Assembly: GCF_021134715.1 (NCBI RefSeq)
Contig: NC_060023.1
Span: 10,850,001-10,914,000 of the forward strand
Length of the DNA: 64,000 bases
Reading direction: 5' to 3'
DNA from: Daphnia pulex
Taxonomy: Eukaryota; Arthropoda; Branchiopoda; Diplostraca; Daphniidae
The position numbers were made by a program, and so were the translations under genes. The notes beneath the pieces were generated by a model. It worked only from the letters and a program-made list of their open reading frames with translations, did no database searches and had not been told where the DNA came from. The stretch's first letter is position 1, and each line of letters opens with the position of its first letter. Shown here piece by piece: positions 26,597 through 38,217 of the stretch.

Positions 26597-29333
26597 TTAG
26601 TCGAAAGAAATTAATTCGGCGACTGCCGGCTGTGGGATACCGGGTTGTTGTTGCTGCTGCTGTAATTGAGGTTGTTGTTGTTGCTGATGGTGCTGTTGCA
26701 TCTGTGGTTGAGGTTGTGCCATCATCATCATCTGAGGAGGTGGGGCATACTGACCTGGTCCAGCTGGAGCTGAAGCCGGTTGCTGAGGAAATGCAAAGTA
26801 ATCAAGACAATTATTTATCGATATTGATTTAAAAGAAGTAATTTACGATAACTACCTGTTGCTGATGATGCGGCGCGTACTGGTGCATACCGGGATGCGG
26901 TTGTTGTTGTTGTTGTGGCTGCATCTGCTGTTGTTGAGGATAAGGTTGGTATCCTGGATGAGGTCCATAATTCGGCCCAGCCATTGGAGGAAGACCAGCA
27001 GGCATTGGAGCAGGTTGATGCGCACTAGGTGTTGGTGCAGCAGGATGGACCCCGGGGTATTGTCCTGGCATCGGATGATACATTTCAGGAGGATAACCCG
27101 GGTGTTGGGGAGGGCCCATGTATGGACCGTGTTGATGTTGCTGCTGCGGAGGATAGCCAGGCATGCCCGGCGGCATTTGACCGGGTGGCATTGCTGCCAT
27201 TCCTGGCATCGGCATTTGACCACGCAATTGATACATTTGTTTCTGCTGCTCCATTCGCATTTGCATCTCTCTTTCCTCGTCTTGCATCCGCTGCATGGCC
27301 AACTGGCGTTGATACTGCAAGTACTCCTGCTTCTTTTTACGCATTATCTCCAGTTTCTGGGCCATTTGAATCTGACGTTGGCGTTCGGCTTCCTCAGCCT
27401 CACGACGAATTCGTTCACTATGTTCTTCGCGCAACGCATCTAGTGCAGCTCGAGCATCTCTAGCCTGTGTCAGCTTATCTTGCAGCCCTTCATAGTACAC
27501 TAGGGAGTAAAAAAAGAAACAATGTCAAGGCCCATTTAGGAGCACTAATTATAATATTCAAATACCTCGAGCGCTTTCTTGTTGTTGAATGTACTGCATC
27601 AGTCGAGTATGCATAGTTGTTATGTTGAGGAAGAGAGTTTGTACGGAAGAATCGTTTGCAATACTTCTGCCACGGCTGGAGTTGGATTTCATCCGGTTAA
27701 CGAAGATATCCAGCTGGCTATTAAGAGTTGCACAAAATTCGTCGACTTCATCTGACTCGCCATTTTGGTATCTCTGTTGGAACCATTTCAATTACTACAA
27801 ATGAATTACTACATTCAGCGGTCAGTTTTAATACCTCAACAGTTTTCATCCCGTTGTTAGTGGGTGACATGGGTCCAGCTGCTGTGACGGGTGCGCTAGG
27901 ATAGATCGACACTTCAGAGTCCTTTTCTCTGCTGTCTTTTTCTTGCTGCTTTTGCTCCCAATAGGACCGATTTAAGTAGCGAGCTAGTTCTGGATCTTCA
28001 ATCTCGGATGCTGTAACCTTTGAAGGTTGGCTTTCCTGCAAAAAAAGTGTGGTTAGATGAGTAAGTAATTACAGCAATATACTGAGTGAAGTGTACCTTT
28101 ACTGGGGATGAATAGGTTCGCTGTGTATGCGTCTTACTAGTTTGCTTCTTATGTTCAATTTCGGATTGAGATAAAGCTAGAGCTAGTTGCAGCTCTTCTT
28201 CTTCCTGCAATTTCAGTTCTTCTTCTTTGCGACTTTTCTCTGCTTTTAATTCAGCCGGTTTGCTGATCGATGAATCCGACTCGTCCCTTCCTGAACGTCC
28301 ATCTCTAATAAATGTCACACAAATTAATGGGAAGCTCTGATGTTTTATTAAATGATTTTAAGATATTACGAGTTGTACTTCTCGAAGCAATCTTCACAAA
28401 CGCGAACTTCTTTCTCAATCCCGAATTTCGGCAGTGTGCAACTACGAGGAGTGCACTTGCCACAGAATACTTGCCCACACGCTCGACAATGGTGCTAAAT
28501 CAAAATTTTTATATAGTCTTTGCAAAAAACAAATTCAGTGGCTAAATATACGAATACCTTGCGAACAATAACGGAGAACTGAACCCTGCAACGATGGCAA
28601 TTATCTCCATCACTCCAGTTAGGTGCACGATCTGCAGCGAACATTGCATCACTTTCTCGCAGAGCAGGAAATGTATAACCTTCTGCTTTCAAAATGTTAA
28701 GTGTATCCTAACAGGAAAATAACCAAATCAGCAAAATATTTTGAAAACGCTGTATCTATGTTGGAAATGATAATTACCGGTATTATGCTATATTTCGGAG
28801 TATTTCGGAAAGCAAAAGCCCATGTTTGGGTAAGTTCCAAGATTTTTGCTCTTACTTTATCATTGGTTGTCTTGTGAACCATTTCCCTAAGCTCATCCAT
28901 AAAGGCTTTAGATGCTACTTCTTCGTGGATCGGTGATCCACAGTTCTTAACCACAGACTCTAGAACCTAATGATGAGTGTTGAGAATGACATCTCTTTAG
29001 AACTACTTTTTAAAAGGATTTAATACCTGAAGTGCATAAAGTGCAACATAAGGATTTTGATTGTAAAAACGCTTCTTGATGGCAGTGATGGCATACTTTG
29101 GCCTAGAAAAAAATACAAACTTAGAATATTGATTCAAATACACTCATAAATTTTTCATTACTGGCAATCTCCTTGGCAGATGATGTCACAAATCTGTATG
29201 ATCGACTGCCAATCTGGTTCAAGCAGCAAATGACTAGTAGCTTTCTCTGCAACATAAAAACACAAAGCTGTTATTTTTCATTATTTATTTACATCACACA
29301 AATCTTGCCTAGCACTGTTTCTAGTTCAGACAT
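26597..29333 (-). CDS. Hrs: Hrs, ESCRT-0 subunit (VHS, FYVE, UIM)
   Basis: Eleven exons (29333-29309, 29246-29162, 29102-29027, 28966-28778, 28707-28558, 28494-28370, 28304-28097, 28035-27835, 27773-27566, 27499-26856, 26782-26597) encode 698 residues. Hrs sorts ubiquitinated cargo on early endosomes and recruits ESCRT-I. The domains in order are: VHS (about 1-140); FYVE zinc finger (about 155-217) with the PI3P-binding RKHHCRACG; a ubiquitin-interacting motif in [14 protein letters not shown] (about 249-268); PSAP at 332-335, the TSG101-binding motif; the Hse1/STAM-binding coiled coil (about 354-530) including FVNRMKSN and YYEGLQDKL; a Pro/Gln-rich tail; and the terminal clathrin-box-like LISFD, identical to the human end. 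The start ATG gives MSELETVL, fitting the N-terminal helix. Intron 1 (29247-29308, 62 bp) appears to be a GC-AG intron, since no GT donor keeps the frame. SMYD4 lies upstream in tandem. Confidence 0.95.
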
Positions 29334-29995
29334 TTTCCGTCAAATACGCAAAAGGAAATGGGGAGTGATGAAACCGTACACGAACAAATTGAAAGTGCGA
29401 AACCTTACAAGATCGTTTAATCTCATTTCGGCTACAAGGAAAGAAAATAAAAAATGTACGTACCTAGCTGCTTGTCAAACTCTGAAGAGGATCGAAACAT
29501 CCTTAAGAAATATTTCCTACTTCTTTTCCGACAGAAAAAAGAAAAACGCCTAAATAAATTCTCGGATGACACACACAAGCCAAAAAAAGCCAGCTGATTG
29601 CTGGGAGGGTACACACTAAACAGCAACTTGCTTGTGTCATCGGTGTTCAGAGTTCAAACGTTATCTAGTATCTACTGTTCCTTTCTCTTTGTCCTATTTT
29701 GTTTTGAAAAAGCTAAACAGCCCGCAAATACTTTCGATTTATTGAAATGAAATACATCGTAGTTTGTTTTAGATAAAGGATACAAGTTTTTAATCAAGCC
29801 GTTTATTTCAAATGGAAACTACATGCTGCGCAATCGCTAAAATGAAGGGTTTAGACATTTCAGTTCTGTTCAAGTCATTCAGAACTGCATCAAAATCAAA
29901 ATGAACCCTTGTTACTAATATCAACTGAAAGCAAGGTGAGAGCTACATGAAGTAATTGAGTTTGAGAAGGTTTCTAGAGATAGAACCTAATGGGA
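29334..29995. other. Spacer between SMYD4 3' end and Hrs promoter
   Basis: The interval contains the SMYD4 3' UTR with its polyadenylation signal and the Hrs promoter and 5' UTR. No TATA box was recognised and no coding sequence was seen. Confidence 0.6.
29802..29807 (-). terminator. Candidate polyadenylation signal of SMYD4-like gene
   Basis: An AATAAA on the minus strand lies about 190 bp beyond the SMYD4-like stop codon and before the Hrs start, which is a plausible distance. Confidence 0.5.
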
Positions 29996-32286
29996 TCAAA
30001 AAACAAGATGGGGACTTAAAGTAGCTAATAAGGCCAAGCAAAGTTTCAACCCTTCTTGAGCTTTATTATATTCCTGGACGGGAAGATTGATTGATGGATC
30101 AGACTCCATGGCGTCCAAATGGCCAATGAACAATCGTGCCGCTTCTTCCAGCTGAGATGACCCTTCCGGATAGCAACAGGAGAGTTTTTTAAAGTTGTTA
30201 ATATCCTTGGTGATACGATCTGCTATGTCCGGTCTGCTGGTAAGTTTAGGAGTGTCTCTGTAGAGAGGCCAGTCTTCCACGCAAGATTGGCAACGGCAAC
30301 GGAAGTAGTATTGCTGGCAAAGTTTCAGTTGACGCTCCCTCTTCTCATGAGTGGCATAGTGGTAACCATAATTGTCGAGGATTTCTTCCCCGCGTGCGAT
30401 CCGGTGGATGACTTTAACCACCATGACATCTCCATAGCAAAGATGAACAACGTTGGGGTTGCATGAGTGGTTCATAAGGCTGACGACAGGGAAGGCCGCA
30501 GAACCAATTTCACACGACTGAATCTGTTGTAATTGCAATGATTTACTTTGCGAGCAGAATCCTGAGGGGACAGGTATGGCCATATGGGAGATTTCGTGAG
30601 CGTTACAAGGGTAGCTCTGAAGTAGACGAAGTACAGCCGTCGCTAATACTTCATCAGGTCGATCTTTACCATCACGAATCTGAATCAAACTTGTTAAATA
30701 AACTGCCATGACGGCCCGTCTGAAAATATCCGTCGTTGAACGTTGAGACGAGTTGTCAACGAGGCGATGGACCGTGTCGTAATTGGCGGAATCGAACACT
30801 TGGCTGGCATAACTTTCAGGAGATTTCTCCTGTTCGTTCGCAATAATGATCAATCGCCTGTCAGCTTTCAGAACCGTCCTGAGAGCTAGTAATCCGTGTT
30901 GGCCCGTATTGACATCACGTGTGGTCCGACAGAGAAAGTCTGTCAAACCGCACTCGTATTGGTGGTAGCTGTCCCATGCTTCATCGCGGCATTGCGTACT
31001 ACAGAATCCAACCTAGAAGTACGAAAAAAAGTGTCAGGTAAATTCTTTTTCGTCCAAATTAGTTGCCTCATCCAACAATTTAAGAAATTCATTTAAAAAG
31101 GAACAAGATCGCAAATTTAATAAAACCTGAGAGCATTTGTGACATGGTACAGGTCCTGGCGTCCAGTGGAGGCAATGATGGCAGTGCGATTCTTTGAATT
31201 CTTCTAGTAGAATGGAAGCATGAGCTTTCTCTACTATAACAGTTTCTCCTGCGCACACGAAAAAAGAATGCTTTCTTCAATTTGAGAATGACACTAATAT
31301 GGATAAACGAGGTTAGCATAAATAAATATACGTACCAACACACAACATTTCACACAGCACGCTTCAACGTTTCGGTCTTCGGGCATGCACACGGCACTCG
31401 GTTTGTGAAACTTCACGAACTTAATGATTAGTGTTAAAGAATATCACGGTCTTGGACATGCAGGTAATGAGATGTTACCTATTTTGATATCTTCAGTAGC
31501 TACAAGACAACGACCTCGATCGGGAGTATTTATTAGTTCGACTGATGCTGAAGCGCTAGGCAATAAAGGGTTTCTCGCGCGGTGCAATTCTGGCGCTGAT
31601 CTTCTCTTCTTAATGATTTCTTGTTCGATGGACTTGATACTTGAAATCTTGTCGTTGTCTGGTAGACCACATTTTTTAGCTTTTTTTTGTTTGTTTTTCG
31701 TTTGTTTCAGCTTCAATACCAAGTCGCCAAGTTTGTCCTTTTGTTGTAAAGTAGACAGGGTCATAAGTAAATCTCTTGCTAGGTTAAAGCTGATCAATGC
31801 TTGATTGACTTGTCCCAGTTCCAACCAACAATCGCCTTGTCGTTCACGCAACTTACATTCAAGATGTTTTGGATAACCATGATCTAGGGAGAGTTGAATG
31901 TCCCTCAATGAATGGAGCCAGTCTGCTGTGTCATAGAAGACGGCTGATCGATTAGCGTATGTAAGGGCTAATGATTCATCTTTTCCAACTAGGAGACTAC
32001 GGTTGTAAAAACAGATGGCTTTCCAGTTGAGCTTTTTCTGGTAGTAAACATCTCCTTCAACTCGATGACTAGTAGATTGAATCTCAGATTTGGAATAATT
32101 CAAAAATTCTTGTTTGGCAAGGTGAAGTGGCTCATGGAAAGAAGCTCTCACCAACTCCAATCCCAAAACAAAAGAGATCCGCTGAGAATTACCAGAGCAT
32201 TTAGAGAAGCACATCAGTGTTTCTTTGCCACTACCAATTTTTTCAAGATCATGACCAATCTGGGTGTAGATGTTGTCGAAATTCAT
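29996..32286 (-). CDS. SET and MYND domain protein, SMYD4-type
   Basis: Three exons (32286-31479, 31248-31127, 31012-29996) encode 648 residues. The N-terminal part (about 70-200) is helical and TPR-like, including EGDVYYQKKLNWKAICFYN, which separates SMYD4 from the shorter SMYD1/2/3 group. The SET domain begins near DRGRCLVATEDI (about 256-268) and is interrupted by a MYND zinc finger: Cys292, 295, 305, 308, 314, 318, His327 and Cys331. The SET core NHSCNPN is at about 491-497, followed by RGEEILDNYG, and the post-SET CRCQSC supplies Cys549, 551 and 554. The family transfers methyl groups from S-adenosylmethionine to protein lysines; SMYD4 acts in muscle and heart development in vertebrates and flies. 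The terminal tyrosine motif reads DNYGYHY. Activity of this copy is inferred from intact motifs. The gene is divergent from the endonuclease IV gene and in tandem with Hrs. Confidence 0.88.
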
Positions 32287-32806
32287 TCTCTCCTTGACTC
32301 CTTAACTGGAAATTCTTCAATTTTAAAATATCGTTCAAGTAACACGTGTTTACAGCTTGAAAAAACCCAAATCGGACTAGATTTTAGGACATACACCTTA
32401 TTCCTCAAAAATGACTACTGTTTGATTTTGGAATTAGTATAGATCAAAATTGAATATTTCCTTGTTTGTAGCTACTTACAAGTCTATTGGTAAAAAAAAA
32501 AATTGAACGAAACACAAAACAATCATCAATCAAAGTTTTTGTTTACTCTTAAATCACTGAAATAGTCTGCTACTGCGACGTTGCTTAGTCTACTCAATGT
32601 CAGTCTGTTTGCTGTTTTACGGTTTTACCTCCGGTTTTCTATCGCGTTTAGATTATTTTGATTTGCTATATTATTTTAGAATATTTTTCATTATTTTAAT
32701 TTATTATTATTTTTATATTTTTTCTCAAACGATTATTTTTTTATTAAATCGATTAAATATTCCCATCTAGCGGTTAATACCTGAAGCTTGTAAACGGGAT
32801 CGTGCG
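32287..32806. promoter_or_regulatory. Bidirectional promoter interval, SMYD4-like and endonuclease IV
   Basis: The start codons of two divergent genes are 520 bp apart. A CTCF-like motif lies at 32763-32773 (minus strand CCGCTAGATGG), only about 35 bp before the endonuclease IV start codon. The rest is AT-rich, with no TATA box in an obvious position. Confidence 0.6.
32763..32773 (-). promoter_or_regulatory. CTCF-like motif copy in a divergent promoter
   Basis: Minus-strand CCGCTAGATGG, the same core as copies at 54053, 54949 and 62878. It sits in the interval between two divergent genes. Confidence 0.4.
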
Positions 32807-34584
32807 ATGTTCGTTCGAAATATTTTGTTGTCATTTAAATCGGTCTTTTATTCCAAAGTGACGAGTTTCACAAGAACGGCTATTAAAATGGCAAGTAAAA
32901 TTAATGTAGATGTAGAAGAGCCTGTTTTGAGAGTAACTCGTGGCTCCAAGAGAAAATTAACCTCACCAATAATTAAACATGAAGAAGGCGAAACGTCAAA
33001 CGTTGCTAAACAATCCCACAAATCTTTGCATCTCCTTTCTTCTACCAAACTGGAACTGCTGCAAGCTGAAAATTCCGGTAAAAAATATTTTGCTGTGAAT
33101 TTTTACTTGTCTTTTTAAATTATCAAAACTAAGCTGGGTAATGTCTAATGTAAACAGGAGTTCAGATTTGTGAGAAAAATGCAAATAGCGTCACTTCCCA
33201 TATTTCAAATCCTACCAAGACATTGAAATCAAAACAGACAGTCAAACAGATGGACAAAGAGTCACAAGGAAATGGAAAGCAAGAAAAAATTAAAAAAGAA
33301 AAGAAAGCCAAAGCCGAAAAGACTGATACTGGCAAAAAAGTTTCAAAAAATGATGTTCCAAAACCAGAGATGGTAATTCCAGAAATCATAATTCCATCCA
33401 ATAAGCCAATAATTAAACGTGAAGTTGGTCCTAGTCCTTGGAATGGAACAGTCAAGTACGATAACAAAATATTTCTTGGTGCCCATATTTCAGCAGCAGG
33501 TTAGCTGTAATCATTTGTTACACTGTTGGTCTTTATTATTAACACTATTTTAACATATTTCAGGGGGATTGGAAAATGCTATTACCAATTCCTTAAATAT
33601 AGGAGGAACCAGTTTTGCTCTATTTCTGAAAAATCAAAGGCAGTGGGTTTCAAAACCCATGGAAGATGTTACTGTCGAACGTTTTAAAGGTGATTAATCT
33701 AGACAATTACAACCAGCGTTCAAATCATTCTGATAGTGTTGACTTAGCCGCCTGTGCAACACACAAGTTTCTTCCACATTTGATTCTGCCACACGGATCC
33801 TACTTAATGAATTGTGGTAGCAGTGACCCTGTTATTTTAGCCAAAAGCCGAGCTAATCTTCTTGATGAGGTTCAAAGATGCGAAAGACTAGGTATTTTGT
33901 ATTACAACATTCATCCGGGTAAGAGAACAACATTATTCATCATTGTACCAGTTAATATTTTTTCCAATTATTTTTCAGGATCGAGTTGTGGAAAAGGGAC
34001 GCGTGAGGAAGCTATAAAATCAATCGCCGATAGTATCAATTGGGTCCACGATCAAACACCCGATTCCAAAGTTACTGTTGTATTGGAGAACATGTGCCGT
34101 CAGGGCAATACGATTGGTGGTGATTTTTCTGATTTGGCAGAAATCATCCAGCAGGTCTTTGATCAATCAAGGATCGGAGTTTGCCTCGACACTTGTCATG
34201 CTCTAGCAGCCGGGTACGATCTAGCCACCGCCCATGGATTCGACTCCTTTTTGGAAGAGTTTGAACGTGTTGTTGGTTTTCGTTATCTTGTTGCTGTCCA
34301 TCTAAACGATTCCGAAGGTAATAACCACACTGTGTAGCACGCATTTCCTTGGCGAATTTATAATTGTATTTCCATTTAAAGGTGAGTTAGGATGTCACCG
34401 TGATCGTCACGCTTCCATCGGCAAAGGAAAAATTGGTTTGGAAGGCTTTCGACGGATTGTCAATTGTCCTCGATTCCGTGATATTCCTGTCGTACTAGAA
34501 ACTCCCTTTATCAGTGATGAACACTACAAACAAGAAATATTATTATTGAAATCTCTGGCCAATTCGGATACTGTGTGTGCCTGA
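32807..34584 (+). CDS. Endonuclease IV-type AP endonuclease (Apn1/Nfo family)
   Basis: Six exons (32807-33077, 33158-33499, 33564-33689, 33748-33918, 33979-34317, 34382-34584) with all phase-1 junctions encode 483 residues. The enzyme cuts DNA 5' to abasic sites in base excision repair and uses a three-zinc centre. From about residue 195 it aligns with E. coli Nfo: [21 protein letters not shown] (His262), NIHPG (His302), VVLEN (Glu340), [13 protein letters not shown] (Asp374, His377), VHLND (His411), RDRH (Asp424, His426) and VVLETPF (Glu456). All nine metal ligands are present, so it should be active. The first 195 residues are not in bacterial Nfo and include a Lys-rich stretch (nuclear-localisation-like). 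The first ATG gives a basic, Arg/Ser-rich, acid-free N-terminus typical of mitochondrial presequences; a second in-frame ATG at 32888 would drop it. Vertebrates have no such gene, but C. elegans (apn-1) and yeast do. Confidence 0.93.
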
Positions 34585-34711
34585 AATTAAATCTTTTAAA
34601 TTTTTCGAATAACTCAAAAAAGGTACGTGATAATAGAATGGGTTTTTTTTTTATCTCTTCATTGATTTACATGCGTTGTTTAATAATTTGTTTTTCTGTT
34701 ATTATTTGGTC

Positions 34712-34717
34712 AATAAA
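34712..34717 (+). terminator. Candidate polyadenylation signal of endonuclease IV gene
   Basis: AATAAA lies about 130 bp after the stop codon, a normal distance for a short 3' UTR. Confidence 0.6.
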
Positions 34718-35317
34718 GGGAATCCCGGCCGTTATCAATGGAATTCCCAACAGTTTTATTCATCAGCTGTTTTAAAAACGACTTGAATGTCAAAGGGGCT
34801 TGACTTTTGACTCTGTGTAAATATTGAACTAGAAGTTTTGTTATTGCCCAACTCAGGCTTTTCCCCCGAACGCCATAGTTTTTTTTTGCGTCGAATTATT
34901 GGAAATGTTCAAAACAACGTTAAAGTGCGTGCATCAATCAATGTTGTAATTTCCTGGGGTCATCGCTTTTAGGGTTACGAGATATCAGGCATCCCTTTCG
35001 GGAAGGTCTGGGCAAAATAATGGTTCTCAAAGATATTTCAAGTGAAGCTTCGTGTTTTGATGCTGGAGCGATTTTCTGTGTTCTATACACTATATGTAAA
35101 TGTAATAGACTACTTCGAGAGTGTACTTGCGCAAAAAAGTCAACGAAACCTTGGCGGGTTGCTTAATAATCCCGAAGACTACAACAACTAGAATTGATTG
35201 TTGCGTCAACGCATTAGGCTAATTGCGCAATTACTCAGTGTAAGGCGCAAATTGAAACAGCGCTCGTGTGAAGGAACTTTTAAAGACATTTACACGAAGC
35301 CGTGGTCACATATTATT

Positions 35318-35899
35318 TTATGGATCTGGTTGTAATTGTTTTTTGGTGAAGAAGAGCTCGTTGGTTTTCTGTACTTCCTTCGGGTCCGCCTTAGTTACCG
35401 CACCCTTGCCATATAATTCCATAAATTGAAGAAAGTCTGACTTATTGGCCACATATTTTTCCAACACCTTTTTAAAAGATAAACCTGTCTCACAGCTTCT
35501 GTGTTGACCTGTTTCTTACTTCCATTTTCTATGAATTGGCATGGTTTCAAAATTTACATTTTACAATATAAAAGTAGAAAAACTGCTTCGACCGGGGAAT
35601 TCCCATAATTGAAAAATGTGGCGAATGTAGAGGAACAATATCACCTGAGGTTATAATTATGTCCAACGGTAATAAAAAAATAGGTGGGAATCCAGGTCCG
35701 GTCAAACACGAGCGCATTACACAGGCTAAACAACAAAAAAAAAAGATAGAAAACAAATTCACATTTTCGAGATCAAAATGGATCGTAACTGATATTTTGG
35801 CTCCACAGATACAAAATATTTCAAATTAAAAAAGCCTTGGTGGGTATCCATCAGGTTATCTATAAAGGCGTGTGAAATGCAGCGGAAGATTTTCTCAGC
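35318..35899 (-). other. Coding-like minus-strand segments, unassigned (possible exons or gene relic)
   Basis: Two open segments read like protein. Segment A (35899-35759, 47 codons to a TGA) follows a good acceptor (ggtttgtttcacag) and starts AEKIFRCISHAFIDNL. Segment B (35467-35318, 50 codons including TAA) follows a weak acceptor (cttttaaaaag) and includes KYVANKSDFLQFMELYGKG and ends KKQLQPDP. If A stopped at an internal GTATCT donor after NLKYF, the two would join in phase 0. No initiator exon was found, and C/EBP-gamma occupies the upstream DNA on the same strand. I do not recognise the family. They may be alternative terminal exons, a pseudogene relic, or chance. Confidence 0.25.
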
Positions 35900-35955
35900 C
35901 TGTGAAACAAACCAGAAACACGTACGATGAAATCAATGTATTGATTTTGGTTTGA

Positions 35956-36883
35956 TTACTCCAACATCAAAATCTCTCCCTGAATAATGTCATTTAAATC
36001 TTGCTGCTGGACGCTGGATGCCACCAAAGTGCCTTGTTCGTCTTGTTCGATAGTCACGACGACCGATTCACCGTCTTCTGTGGTCCAAATGTGAGGTCCA
36101 CCAGTCCCATCATCGACAATTGTGTAGGTCTCGGTGATTTCGCCATCATCGACAGAGGGTTCAACAGTGAGAATTTCTTCGGTTTCGTTTTCGTTCGACA
36201 GATCCACACATTCAATCGTGTTATTGGCGCTGGTTGGGTCTTCCATCAACGACTGTTCTTCAGACATATTGGTCTGATCTATGTCACGGGATGTTGAAGG
36301 CTGTGGTTCATCATCGTCGTCGGCTTCATCATCAGACTCTTCTGCTTGCTGACCTAAAAGAGCTAGTACTTCCCTTTCAATATCTTCTCTACTTCTGCCA
36401 GCGTACGGTGTGTTTCCTTTCTTGCTCCTTTTGTTGCTGGGAGCAGCTTCAGCAAGGAGTACATCGAGATCTACCTCAGTCAGCCTCTTCATGCTCTTGG
36501 TACCTGAAACAGAAAGGGATGATAAATATCTTAAATCGTCACATGAAATAAATATTTATACCTGCATGGCTGACAAAAAGTTCTTTGAGAAGCTCCAGCT
36601 CTTTCTTGAGTCCCTCAATACGGTCTTCCAGCTTTGTGTTTTCACCTCTGAGTTTCTCCACCTTGTCTAGCGTGTTCTGAGTTCTCAGTTTGGTCCTCGT
36701 CCGACTCTTCTTGACAGCTTCATTGTTTCTGTCTCTGAGCTTGCGATATTCATCAGTGTCTTTTTCCACATTGATGGAGCTCTTGGAAGGGGTTGTTTTC
36801 CCTTTACTTGTTTTAGGCGATTTCAAAGTTGTTTGCTCGGTGCTGCTGGTAGCCCCATTACTATCTTCACTGTTTGGCACCAT
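35956..36883 (-). CDS. C/EBP-gamma-type bZIP transcription factor
   Basis: Two exons (36883-36562 and 36503-35956) join in phase 1 to give 289 residues. The bZIP domain at about 43-105 starts DEYRKLRDRNNEAVKKSR and continues into a leucine zipper ending ELELLKELFVSHAG. This closely follows vertebrate CEBPG (DEYRQRRERNNMAVKKSR, then VLKDLFLEHA) and fly Irbp18. These proteins heterodimerise with other C/EBPs and ATF4-type factors in the nucleus and act in stress and DNA-damage responses. The oddity is the C-terminus: human CEBPG (150 residues) and fly Irbp18 end soon after the zipper, whereas here exon 2 adds about 180 acidic residues, with a run of Asp/Glu and the tail IIQGEILMLE. That could be an activation domain. 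The gene is head to head with C/EBP, with start codons about 1.6 kb apart. Confidence 0.85.
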
Positions 36884-37876
36884 TTCTAATCAGTTTATAC
36901 CAAATATTTTATTCCTGTTGAATAAATGAATTCCTCATTTAAATCAAATTGCGTTACACAAAGTTCAACTAAAAAACAGAATAAAAACTAAATGGATCGC
37001 TATTTTCCCAACCAAAAATATAATCTTTTCATAATCTATCGGGTAAAAATTACAACAAATGCAACCATTCAAAGCTCGTAAATTTCCCCGAAACTGACAA
37101 TCAATGGTTATCTCATCAAATTACCTTTGAACGAACGTTTTCCGACTTGTTGTTGACAATGTCAAGAGTGCGACGCCATGTTCCTTCTGCTGCGCTGATG
37201 CAATAACAAATCAAAATCTCTAATGCAGCGTTGCAGCTCAAACGCGTTTATGTTCTTTGCAGCTCACGTTTCTATCGTGTCTATATCAGTATATCTCTTC
37301 TTTTTTTTCTCTCCAATCATCAGTAGCTGTCGCATTCTTTCAATTTTTGATTAACTCGGTACGTAGCGAGACAGACCTCAAATCTTATCTCACCCGAGAA
37401 TTCATGACATGATTTCAAAGTTTCCGTCGATCGACAAACATACGTCTACTGAATTTTACGTTGGTGACTCAACAAAAAAATCTCTAATTGGAACGAATTT
37501 GATTCAAAAATCGGAAGAAAGAGAAGAATATTTGATGAGAAGATCCTGGATGTTATTGTCGCCAGCGTATACGTTTGGATTATTAAACGAAAAATGATAA
37601 TTTGTTTTGTTGTTTTTTTTTTTCTCCCGCCGTGTGTTGAGTGAGTCACGCCGGCCTGACCACCGGAAACTGCGTGAGCTGGAAATCTTGGAACTAGTTG
37701 GCTGGCTGCTGTTGGCGGCCTTCCGGCGTGAGCGAATTCGAAGAAGTAGGAGGAAAAGTGGTATATATCATTCCCGCCCCTTTCATTTCTTGTTTTGGCC
37801 TCTTCCCGCGAAAAACTGTCACAAATTTTAATAATAAAAACAATTTATTTTATATTACTAACAACGGTATCGTTAG

Positions 37877-37884
37877 TGACGTCA
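37877..37884 (+). promoter_or_regulatory. CRE (TGACGTCA)
   Basis: A perfect palindromic cAMP-response element, 332 bp upstream of the C/EBP TATA box. CREB/ATF dimers bind this site and C/EBP-ATF heterodimers bind half-site variants; use here is inferred. Confidence 0.5.
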
Positions 37885-38208
37885 CTTGCGACGACTTTCG
37901 ACGAAAAACGAACGCGTCACGACACGTTCCGGCGGCGTGTGTTGATATTTTCAGGCCTGTGGTTAAACAGCAACATTGACGACATAAAAATTAATCAATT
38001 CAAATTCAAATTGATTATTTTTTTTTTTTAAATAATTGTGCCCCCAAAAATTAAATAAGAAAACAACAGTTAGGATGATTCATCTAAAAACATTTTCTCT
38101 CTGCATATACACACGTACGTAGTACGGTGCTATCAAAGGCCAATCAGGAACGGTCGAATGACGCCAAGTGGGCGGAGTTGAGCGCCAGCAGCGCCACCGC
38201 CACCAGTC

Positions 38209-38217
38209 TATAAAAAG
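38209..38217 (+). promoter_or_regulatory. TATA box of C/EBP
   Basis: TATAAAAAG, with CCAGTTC about 32-35 bases downstream and TCAGTC (38253-38258) a little further on as candidate initiators. CCAAT and GC boxes lie 40-70 bp upstream, so this is a coherent core promoter. Confidence 0.7.

Larger units (their letters stand above)
34585..35955. other. Convergent 3' region, endonuclease IV and C/EBP-gamma
   Basis: The 3' UTR of the endonuclease IV gene ends near the polyadenylation signal at 34712. The remainder is spacer plus the C/EBP-gamma 3' UTR. Two minus-strand segments look coding but are unassigned (35318-35467 and 35759-35899) and are listed separately. Confidence 0.5.

Noticed and set aside
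26859-27463. Open frames on the plus strand opposite the Hrs coiled-coil/Gln-Pro exon
   Set aside because: Shadows of a long, low-complexity coding exon whose minus-strand product matches Hrs in detail.
35956-36883. XBP1 or ATF4-type bZIP
   Set aside because: The basic region NEAVKKSR and zipper end ELLKELF follow C/EBP-gamma, not XBP1 or ATF4.
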